A DNA stretch of 64,000 nucleotides, from NCBI GenBank assembly GCA_008729055.1, contig SDUX01000048.1, forward strand, positions 43,268 through 107,267, written 5' to 3'. Below the pieces are notes generated by a model. It was not told the origin of the DNA. It searched no databases and worked only from the letters and a program-made list of their open reading frames with translations. This DNA comes from Pyropia haitanensis. Taxonomy: Eukaryota > Rhodophyta > Bangiophyceae > Bangiales > Bangiaceae. Positions within the stretch are counted from its first letter, which is position 1, and every line of letters begins with the position of its first letter. A program made the position numbers and the translations under genes. Of this stretch, positions 1 through 8,956 are shown one piece after another.

Positions 1-87
1 GGCGACTTTCGCCTCAATTTTCTTTGCAGTTTTGGAAACTTCTTGCCCCCAATTGCCCAATTGTGTTCCAATTTGGCCCCCTGTTTG

Positions 88-160
88 CCCACTTTTTGCC
101 CACTTCTTGCCCACTTCCTACCCACTTTTGCCCACTTTTGCCCACTTTTGCCCACTTTTG
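88..160 (+). repeat. Internal minisatellite, seven 10-11 bp units
   Basis: CCC triplets followed by ACTT-type tails begin at 88, 99, 110, 121, 131, 141 and 151. The first three units are 11 bp and degenerate (tails ACTTTTTG, ACTTCTTG, ACTTCCTA), and the last four start an exact 10-bp repeat, CCCACTTTTG. Copy number is the same in every regular monomer, which is unusual for a minisatellite and suggests that whole monomers were multiplied faster than the minisatellite could slip. Confidence 0.92.
121..153 (-). other. G-quadruplex consensus (minus strand); C-rich i-motif on plus
   Basis: On the minus strand four GGG runs are separated by three identical 7-nt loops (CAAAAGT), which fits the G3+N1-7 quadruplex rule. 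Three more GGG runs follow at 8-nt loops toward position 88. The motif is present once per regular monomer, in 517-bp copies too, because it lies before the deletion. Folding is predicted from the consensus only; loops of seven are at the upper limit and usually give weaker quadruplexes. Confidence 0.6.
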
Positions 161-280
161 CGTCTACAGCGATGCTGCACACCATCCGGCGGCCGAATTG
201 GCGCGCATACTTCATTCCAGCCATAGATCCGCCCGCTCCATGTCCGAGGTTCGACCCCCACGGTCGTGCATGGGGTGGTT
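151..280 (+). repeat. Subrepeat A
   Basis: This 130-bp block aligns without gaps to 323-452 (subrepeat B) at a fixed offset of 172 bp, with 114 of 130 positions identical by hand count. The best conserved core is the shared TCCGGCGGCCGAATTGGC and the block GTCGTGCATGGGGTGGTT. The two halves therefore come from an old internal duplication of about 172 bp that predates array amplification. A differs from B in containing GGTTCGACCCC, an exact match to the RNA polymerase III B-box consensus, where B has GGTTCCACCC. Confidence 0.9.
227..238 (+). other. 12-bp A/B identity used as deletion crossover point
   Basis: ATCCGCCCGCTC occurs in A here and in B at 399-410. The base before it is G in A and C in B, and the base after it is C in A and G in B. 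All twelve 517-bp monomers carry the A base before and the B base after, so the exchange that removed 172 bp happened inside this 12-bp window. Confidence 0.9.
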
Positions 281-290
281 GACCGCGTCT

Positions 291-331
291 CACCCACTTT
301 TGGCCACTGTTGCCCACTTTTGCCCACTTTC
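291..331 (+). repeat. Second short minisatellite between A and B
   Basis: About four 10-bp units of the CCCACTTTTG family, one of them degenerate (GGCCACTGTT). It belongs to the same motif family as 88-160 and marks the end of A and the start of B. It is lost in the 517-bp monomers and is one side of the deletion in U29. Confidence 0.85.
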
Positions 332-452
332 GCGTGTACAGCAATGCAGCACGCGCTCCGGCGGCCGAATTGGCTCGCATCCTTTATTCCAGCCATACAT
401 CCGCCCGCTCGACGTCCGAGGTTCCACCCGCACCGTCGTGCATGGGGTGGTT
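323..452 (+). repeat. Subrepeat B
   Basis: The 172-bp-shifted partner of subrepeat A, with sixteen mismatches in 130 positions and no gaps. Similarity ends abruptly after GGGGTGGTTG: A continues into a minisatellite and B continues into the s3 region (position 465). In 517-bp monomers the first part of this block is replaced by A. Confidence 0.9.
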
Positions 453-511
453 GGCCGACCCGTTCGTTGGCGCGTCCGTTGGATGCAACGAGTGTTTTGT
501 GGAGCGCCGGT

Positions 512-550
512 TTCCACGTGTCAATTTTGTGGAATGGTTTTCGCCACGTG
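512..550 (+). other. Small inverted repeat and two CACGTG palindromes
   Basis: TTCCAC at 512-517 pairs with GTGGAA at 529-534 around an 11-nt loop. CACGTG is present at 515-520 and again at 545-550, the second inside the 8-bp palindrome CCACGTGG. The two hexamers lie 30 bp apart, roughly three helical turns. CACGTG is the core bound by many bHLH proteins (E-box/G-box); whether anything binds here is unknown. Present in all regular full and short monomers. Confidence 0.55.
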
Positions 551-588
551 GGGGTCCCGACAGCCAGGTGTGACGGTCGGCGACAAAA

Positions 589-630
589 GTTCCGCCCTCA
601 CACCGTCCACGCCAGTGTGACGGGCGGAAC
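589..630 (+). other. 15-bp-stem hairpin / cruciform-capable inverted repeat
   Basis: Left arm GTTCCGCCC+TCACAC (589-603) is perfectly complementary to GTGTGA (615-620) and GGGCGGAAC (622-630), with one bulged C at 621 and an 11-nt loop at 604-614. It is intact in all regular copies, including the 517-bp monomers and the otherwise divergent U74, and is damaged in U92, U95 and U96. A near-copy of the right arm (12 of 13 bases) lies at 568-580, so the left arm has an alternative partner. No T-run follows, so it does not look like an intrinsic terminator. Confidence 0.8.
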
Positions 631-2756
631 GCGCAGTGGACAGTTTGGGTGGCGGGGCGCACTTTGTGGCCACTGTTGGACCACTTTCTGGCGACTTTCG
701 CCTCAATTTTCTTTGCAGTTTTGGAAACTTCTTGCCCCCAATTGCCCAATTGTGTTCCAATTTGGCCCCCTGTTTGCCCACTTTTTGCCCACTTCTTGCC
801 CACTTCCTACCCACTTTTGCCCACTTTTGCCCACTTTTGCCCACTTTTGCGTCTACAGCGATGCTGCACACCATCCGGCGGCCGAATTGGCGCGCATACT
901 TCATTCCAGCCATAGATCCGCCCGCTCCATGTCCGAGGTTCGACCCCCACGGTCGTGCATGGGGTGGTTGACCGCGTCTCACCCACTTTTGGCCACTGTT
1001 GCCCACTTTTGCCCACTTTCGCGTGTACAGCAATGCAGCACGCGCTCCGGCGGCCGAATTGGCTCGCATCCTTTATTCCAGCCATACATCCGCCCGCTCG
1101 ACGTCCGAGGTTCCACCCGCACCGTCGTGCATGGGGTGGTTGGCCGACCCGTTCGTTGGCGCGTCCGTTGGATGCAACGAGTGTTTTGTGGAGCGCCGGT
1201 TTCCACGTGTCAATTTTGTGGAATGGTTTTCGCCACGTGGGGGTCCCGACAGCCAGGTGTGACGGTCGGCGACAAAAGTTCCGCCCTCACACCGTCCACG
1301 CCAGTGTGACGGGCGGAACGCGCAGTGGACAGTTTGGGTGGCGGGGCGCACTTTGTGGCCACTGTTGGACCACTTTCTGGCGACTTTCGCCTCAATTTTC
1401 TTTGCAGTTTTGGAAACTTCTTGCCCCCAATTGCCCAATTGTGTTCCAATTTGGCCCCCTGTTTGCCCACTTTTTGCCCACTTCTTGCCCACTTCCTACC
1501 CACTTTTGCCCACTTTTGCCCACTTTTGCCCACTTTTGCGTCTACAGCGATGCTGCACACCATCCGGCGGCCGAATTGGCGCGCATACTTCATTCCAGCC
1601 ATAGATCCGCCCGCTCCATGTCCGAGGTTCGACCCCCACGGTCGTGCATGGGGTGGTTGACCGCGTCTCACCCACTTTTGGCCACTGTTGCCCACTTTTG
1701 CCCACTTTCGCGTGTACAGCAATGCAGCACGCGCTCCGGCGGCCGAATTGGCTCGCATCCTTTATTCCAGCCATACATCCGCCCGCTCGACGTCCGAGGT
1801 TCCACCCGCACCGTCGTGCATGGGGTGGTTGGCCGACCCGTTCGTTGGCGCGTCCGTTGGATGCAACGAGTGTTTTGTGGAGCGCCGGTTTCCACGTGTC
1901 AATTTTGTGGAATGGTTTTCGCCACGTGGGGGTCCCGACAGCCAGGTGTGACGGTCGGCGACAAAAGTTCCGCCCTCACACCGTCCACGCCAGTGTGACG
2001 GGCGGAACGCGCAGTGGACAGTTTGGGTGGCGGGGCGCACTTTGTGGCCACTGTTGGACCACTTTCTGGCGACTTTCGCCTCAATTTTCTTTGCAGTTTT
2101 GGAAACTTCTTGCCCCCAATTGCCCAATTGTGTTCCAATTTGGCCCCCTGTTTGCCCACTTTTTGCCCACTTCTTGCCCACTTCCTACCCACTTTTGCCC
2201 ACTTTTGCCCACTTTTGCCCACTTTTGCGTCTACAGCGATGCTGCACACCATCCGGCGGCCGAATTGGCGCGCATACTTCATTCCAGCCATAGATCCGCC
2301 CGCTCCATGTCCGAGGTTCGACCCCCACGGTCGTGCATGGGGTGGTTGACCGCGTCTCACCCACTTTTGGCCACTGTTGCCCACTTTTGCCCACTTTCGC
2401 GTGTACAGCAATGCAGCACGCGCTCCGGCGGCCGAATTGGCTCGCATCCTTTATTCCAGCCATACATCCGCCCGCTCGACGTCCGAGGTTCCACCCGCAC
2501 CGTCGTGCATGGGGTGGTTGGCCGACCCGTTCGTTGGCGCGTCCGTTGGATGCAACGAGTGTTTTGTGGAGCGCCGGTTTCCACGTGTCAATTTTGTGGA
2601 ATGGTTTTCGCCACGTGGGGGTCCCGACAGCCAGGTGTGACGGTCGGCGACAAAAGTTCCGCCCTCACACCGTCCACGCCAGTGTGACGGGCGGAACGCG
2701 CAGTGGACAGTTTGGGTGGCGGGGCGCACTTTGTGGCCACTGTTGGACCACTTTCT

Positions 2757-5511
2757 GGCGACTTTCGCTCAATTTTCTTTGCAGTTTTGGAAACTTCTTG
2801 CCCCCAATTGCCCAATTGTGTTCCAATTTGGCCCCCTGTTTGCCCACTTTTTGCCCACTTCTTGCCCACTTCCTACCCACTTTTGCCCACTTTTGCCCAC
2901 TTTTGCCCACTTTTGCGTCTACAGCGATGCTGCACACCATCCGGCGGCCGAATTGGCGCGCATACTTCATTCCAGCCATAGATCCGCCCGCTCCATGTCC
3001 GAGGTTCGACCCCCACGGTCGTGCATGGGGTGGTTGACCGCGTCTCACCCACTTTTGGCCACTGTTGCCCACTTTTGCCCACTTTCGCGTGTACAGCAAT
3101 GCAGCACGCGCTCCGGCGGCCGAATTGGCTCGCATCCTTTATTCCAGCCATACATCCGCCCGCTCGACGTCCGAGGTTCCACCCGCACCGTCGTGCATGG
3201 GGTGGTTGGCCGACCCGTTTGTTGGCGCGTCCGTTGGATGCAACGAGTGTTTTGTGGAGCGCCGGTTTCCACGTGTCAATTTTGTGGAATGGTTTTCGCC
3301 ACGTGGGGGTCCCGACAGCCAGGTGTGACGGTCGGCGACAAAAGTTCCGCCCTCACACCGTCCACGCCAGTGTGACGGGCGGAACGCGCAGTGGACAGTT
3401 TGGGTGGCGGGGCGCACTTTGTGGCCACTGTTGGACGACTTTCTGGCGACTTTCGCCTCAATTTTCTTTGCAGTTTTGGAAACTTCTTGCCCCCAATTGC
3501 CCAATTGTGTTCCAATTTGGCCCCCTGTTTGCCCACTTTTTGCCCACTTCTTGCCCACTTCCTACCCACTTTTGCCCACTTTTGCCCACTTTTGCCCACT
3601 TTTGCGTCTACAGCGATGCTGCACACCATCCGGCGGCCGAATTGGCGCGCATACTTCATTCCAGCCATAGATCCGCCCGCTCCATGTCCGAGGTTCGACC
3701 CCCACGGTCGTGCATGGGGTGGTTGACCGCGTCTCACCCACTTTTGGCCACTGTTGCCCACTTTTGCCCACTTTCGCGTGTACAGCAATGCAGCACGCGC
3801 TCCGGCGGCCGAATTGGCTCGCATCCTTTATTCCAGCCATACATCCGCCCGCTCGACGTCCGAGGTTCCACCCGCACCGTCGTGCATGGGGTGGTTGGCC
3901 GACCCGTTCGTTGGCGCGTCCGTTGGATGCAACGAGTGTTTTGTGGAGCGCCGGTTTCCACGTGTCAATTTTGTGGAATGGTTTTCGCCACGTGGGGGTC
4001 CCGACAGCCAGGTGTGACGGTCGGCGACAAAAGTTCCGCCCTCACACCGTCCACGCCAGTGTGACGGGCGGAACGCGCAGTGGACAGTTTGGGTGGCGGG
4101 GCGCACTTTGTGGCCACTGTTGGACGACTTTCTGGCGACTTTCGTCTCAATTTTCTTTGCAGTTTTGGAAACTTCTTGCCCCCAATTGCCCAATTGTGTT
4201 CCAATTTGGCCCCCTGTTTGCCCACTTTTTGCCCACTTCTTGCCCACTTCCTACCCACTTTTGCCCACTTTTGCCCACTTTTGCCCACTTTTGCGTCTAC
4301 AGCGATGCTGCACACCATCCGGCGGCCGAATTGGCGCGCATACTTCATTCCAGCCATAGATCCGCCCGCTCCATGTCCGAGGTTCGACCCCCACGGTCGT
4401 GCATGGGGTGGTTGACCGCGTCTCACCCACTTTTGGCCACTGTTGCCCACTTTTGCCCACTTTCGCGTGTACAGCAATGCAGCACGCGCTCCGGCGGCCG
4501 AATTGGCTCGCATCCTTTATTCCAGCCATACATCCGCCCGCTCGACGTCCGAGGTTCCACCCGCACCGTCGTGCATGGGGTGGTTGGCCGACCCGTTCGT
4601 TGGCGCGTCCGTTGGATGCAACGAGTGTTTTGTGGAGCGCCGGTTTCCACGTGTCAATTTTGTGGAATGGTTTTCGCCACGTGGGGGTCCCGACAGCCAG
4701 GTGTGACGGTCGGCGACAAAAGTTCCGCCCTCACACCGTCCACGCCAGTGTGACGGGCGGAACGCGCAGTGGACAGTTTGGGTGGCGGGGCGCACTTTGT
4801 GGCCACTGTTGGACCACTTTCTGGCGACTTTCGTCTCAATTTTCTTTGCAGTTTTGGAAACTTCTTGCCCCCAATTGCCCAATTGTGTTCCAATTTGGCC
4901 CCCTGTTTGCCCACTTTTTGCCCACTTCTTGCCCACTTCCTACCCACTTTTGCCCACTTTTGCCCACTTTTGCCCACTTTTGCGTCTACAGCGATGCTGC
5001 ACACCATCCGGCGGCCGAATTGGCGCGCATACTTCATTCCAGCCATAGATCCGCCCGCTCCATGTCCGAGGTTCGACCCCCACGGTCGTGCATGGGGTGG
5101 TTGACCGCGTCTCACCCACTTTTGGCCACTGTTGCCCACTTTTGCCCACTTTCGCGTGTACAGCAATGCAGCACGCGCTCCGGCGGCCGAATTGGCTCGC
5201 ATCCTTTATTCCAGCCATACATCCGCCCGCTCGACGTCCGAGGTTCCACCCGCACCGTCGTGCATGGGGTGGTTGGCCGACCCGTTTGTTGGCGCGTCCG
5301 TTGGATGCAACGAGTGTTTTGTGGAGCGCCGGTTTCCACGTGTCAATTTTGTGGAATGGTTTTCGCCACGTGGGGGTCCCGACAGCCAGGTGTGACGGTC
5401 GGCGACAAAAGTTCCGCCCTCACACCGTCCACGCCAGTGTGACGGGCGGAACGCGCAGTGGACAGTTTGGGTGGCGGGGCGCACTTTGTGGCCACTGTTG
5501 GACGACTTTCT
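2757..5511 (+). repeat. U5-U8: mixed monomer block
   Basis: U5 (2757, 688 bp) lacks one C at s1 and carries T at s3 and G at s4. U6 is C/TT/C/G, U7 is T/TT/C/C and U8 is T/TT/T/G. The one-base s1 deletion recurs only in U29, 16.5 kb away, so those two copies share ancestry at their left end. Confidence 0.88.
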
Positions 5512-8500
5512 GGCGACTTTCGCCTCAATTTTCTTTGCAGTTTTGGAAACTTCTTGCCCCCAATTGCCCAATTGTGTTCCAATTTGGCCCCCTGTTTGCC
5601 CACTTTTTGCCCACTTCTTGCCCACTTCCTACCCACTTTTGCCCACTTTTGCCCACTTTTGCCCACTTTTGCGTCTACAGCGATGCTGCACACCATCCGG
5701 CGGCCGAATTGGCGCGCATACTTCATTCCAGCCATAGATCCGCCCGCTCCATGTCCGAGGTTCGACCCCCACGGTCGTGCATGGGGTGGTTGACCGCGTC
5801 TCACCCACTTTTGGCCACTGTTGCCCACTTTTGCCCACTTTCGCGTGTACAGCAATGCAGCACGCGCTCCGGCGGCCGAATTGGCTCGCATCCTTTATTC
5901 CAGCCATACATCCGCCCGCTCGACGTCCGAGGTTCCACCCGCACCGTCGTGCATGGGGTGGTTGGCCGACCCGTTCGTTGGCGCGTCCGTTGGATGCAAC
6001 GAGTGTTTTGTGGAGCGCCGGTTTCCACGTGTCAATTTTGTGGAATGGTTTTCGCCACGTGGGGGTCCCGACAGCCAGGTGTGACGGTCGGCGACAAAAG
6101 TTCCGCCCTCACACCGTCCACGCCAGTGTGACGGGCGGAACGCGCAGTGGACAGTTTGGGTGGCGGGGCGCACTTTGTGGCCACTGTTGGACCACTTTCT
6201 GGCGACTTTCGCCTCAATTTTCTTTGCAGTTTTGGAAACTTCTTGCCCCCAATTGCCCAATTGTGTTCCAATTTGGCCCCCTGTTTGCCCACTTTTTGCC
6301 CACTTCTTGCCCACTTCCTACCCACTTTTGCCCACTTTTGCCCACTTTTGCCCACTTTTGCGTCTACAGCGATGCTGCACACCATCCGGCGGCCGAATTG
6401 GCGCGCATACTTCATTCCAGCCATAGATCCGCCCGCTCCATGTCCGAGGTTCGACCCCCACGGTCGTGCATGGGGTGGTTGACCGCGTCTCACCCACTTT
6501 TGGCCACTGTTGCCCACTTTTGCCCACTTTCGCGTGTACAGCAATGCAGCACGCGCTCCGGCGGCCGAATTGGCTCGCATCCTTTATTCCAGCCATACAT
6601 CCGCCCGCTCGACGTCCGAGGTTCCACCCGCACCGTCGTGCATGGGGTGGTTGGCCGACCCGTTCGTTGGCGCGTCCGTTGGATGCAACGAGTGTTTTGT
6701 GGAGCGCCGGTTTCCACGTGTCAATTTTGTGGAATGGTTTTCGCCACGTGGGGGTCCCGACAGCCAGGTGTGACGGTCGGCGACAAAAGTTCCGCCCTCA
6801 CACCGTCCACGCCAGTGTGACGGGCGGAACGCGCAGTGGACAGTTTGGGTGGCGGGGCGCACTTTGTGGCCACTGTTGGACCACTTTCTGGCGACTTTCG
6901 CCTCAATTTTCTTTGCAGTTTTGGAAACTTCTTGCCCCCAATTGCCCAATTGTGTTCCAATTTGGCCCCCTGTTTGCCCACTTTTTGCCCACTTCTTGCC
7001 CACTTCCTACCCACTTTTGCCCACTTTTGCCCACTTTTGCCCACTTTTGCGTCTACAGCGATGCTGCACACCATCCGGCGGCCGAATTGGCGCGCATACT
7101 TCATTCCAGCCATAGATCCGCCCGCTCCATGTCCGAGGTTCGACCCCCACGGTCGTGCATGGGGTGGTTGACCGCGTCTCACCCACTTTTGGCCACTGTT
7201 GCCCACTTTTGCCCACTTTCGCGTGTACAGCAATGCAGCACGCGCTCCGGCGGCCGAATTGGCTCGCATCCTTTATTCCAGCCATACATCCGCCCGCTCG
7301 ACGTCCGAGGTTCCACCCGCACCGTCGTGCATGGGGTGGTTGGCCGACCCGTTCGTTGGCGCGTCCGTTGGATGCAACGAGTGTTTTGTGGAGCGCCGGT
7401 TTCCACGTGTCAATTTTGTGGAATGGTTTTCGCCACGTGGGGGTCCCGACAGCCAGGTGTGACGGTCGGCGACAAAAGTTCCGCCCTCACACCGTCCACG
7501 CCAGTGTGACGGGCGGAACGCGCAGTGGACAGTTTGGGTGGCGGGGCGCACTTTGTGGCCACTGTTGGACCACTTTCTGGCGACTTTCGCCTCAATTTTC
7601 TTTGCAGTTTTGGAAACTTCTTGCCCCCAATTGCCCAATTGTGTTCCAATTTGGCCCCCTGTTTGCCCACTTTTTGCCCACTTCTTGCCCACTTCCTACC
7701 CACTTTTGCCCACTTTTGCCCACTTTTGCCCACTTTTGCGTCTACAGCGATGCTGCACACCATCCGGCGGCCGAATTGGCGCGCATACTTCATTCCAGCC
7801 ATAGATCCGCCCGCTCCATGTCCGAGGTTCGACCCCCACGGTCGTGCATGGGGTGGTTGACCGCGTCTCACCCACTTTTGGCCACTGTTGCCCACTTTTG
7901 CCCACTTTCGCGTGTACAGCAATGCAGCACGCGCTCCGGCGGCCGAATTGGCTCGCATCCTTTATTCCAGCCATACATCCGCCCGCTCGACGTCCGAGGT
8001 TCCACCCGCACCGTCGTGCATGGGGTGGTTGGCCGACCCGTTCGTTGGCGCGTCCGTTGGATGCAACGAGTGTTTTGTGGAGCGCCGGTTTCCACGTGTC
8101 AATTTTGTGGAATGGTTTTCGCCACGTGGGGGTCCCGACAGCCAGGTGTGACGGTCGGCGACAAAAGTTCCGCCCTCACACCGTCCACGCCAGTGTGACG
8201 GGCGGAACGCGCAGTGGACAGTTTGGGTGGCGGGGCGCACTTTGTGGCCACTGTTGGACCACTTTCTGGCGACTTTCGCCTCAATTTTCTTTGCAGTTTT
8301 GGAAACTTCTTGCCCCCAATTGCCCAATTGTGTTCCAATTTGGCCCCCTGTTTGCCCACTTTTTGCCCACTTCTTGCCCACTTCCTACCCACTTTTGCCC
8401 ACTTTTGCCCACTTTTGCCCACTTTTGCGTCTACAGCGATGCTGCACACCATCCGGCGGCCGAATTGGCGCGCATACTTCATTCCAGCCATAGATCCGCC

Positions 8501-8956
8501 CGCTCCATGTCCGAGGTTCGACCCCCACGGTCGTGCATGGGGTGGTTGACCGCGTCTCACCCACTTTTGGCCACTGTTGCCCACTTTTGCCCACTTTCGC
8601 GTGTACAGCAATGCAGCACGCGCTCCGGCGGCCGAATTGGCTCGCATCCTTTATTCCAGCCATACATCCGCCCGCTCGACGTCCGAGGTTCCACCCGCAC
8701 CGTCGTGCATGGGGTGGTTGGCCGACCCGTTCGTTGGCGCGTCCGTTGGATGCAACGAGTGTTTTGTGGAGCGCCGGTTTCCACGTGTCAATTTTGTGGA
8801 ATGGTTTTCGCCACGTGGGGGTCCCGACAGCCAGGTGTGACGGTCGGCGACAAAAGTTCCGCCCTCACACCGTCCACGCCAGTGTGACGGGCGGAACGCG
8901 CAGTGGACAGTTTGGGTGGCGGGGCGCACTTTGTGGCCACTGTTGGACCACTTTCT
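5512..8956 (+). repeat. U9-U13: homogeneous C/TT/C/C monomers
   Basis: Five copies at exact 689-bp spacing with the same variant state as U1-U4, indicating local homogenisation or amplification of a single monomer. Confidence 0.9.

Larger units (their letters stand above)
1..689 (+). repeat. Reference monomer U1 (689 bp)
   Basis: Start phase is arbitrary and follows the window edge. Landmarks: s1 at 12, s2 at 66-67, minisatellite 88-160, subrepeat A 151-280, second minisatellite 291-331, subrepeat B 323-452, s3 at 465, CACGTG at 515-520 and 545-550, hairpin 589-630, s4 at 682. U1 carries C/TT/C/C at s1/s2/s3/s4, the commonest state in the first 13 kb. All other copies can be described by adding their start coordinate to these offsets. 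Confidence 0.95.
1..2756 (+). repeat. U1-U4: homogeneous C/TT/C/C monomers
   Basis: Four consecutive 689-bp copies with the same state at all four variable sites. I saw no differences among them. The upstream part of this run lies outside the window. Confidence 0.9.

Noticed and set aside
185..202. Transposon terminal repeats formed by the shared A/B core TCCGGCGGCCGAATTGGC
   Set aside because: The two cores are direct, not inverted, with no transposase frame or target duplication; they are explained by the internal 172-bp duplication.
200..265. tRNA gene around the B-box match
   Set aside because: The flanks of the TTCGA loop do not form a five-pair T stem, and no acceptor or anticodon arm can be built around it.
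461..478. CENP-B box around TTCGTTGG at s3
   Set aside because: The first part matches the CENP-B box, but the required A and CGGG in the second half are absent, so the 8-base match is most likely chance.
589..630. Intrinsic transcription terminator
   Set aside because: A stable stem is present but no T-tract follows on either strand, and there is no upstream gene.
266..1309. 347-residue open frame repeated in many monomers as a possible protein gene
   Set aside because: It spans more than one monomer, changes frame with the 688-, 517- and 690-bp copies, overlaps open frames on both strands, has low-complexity translation from the minisatellite, and shows no domain I recognise.
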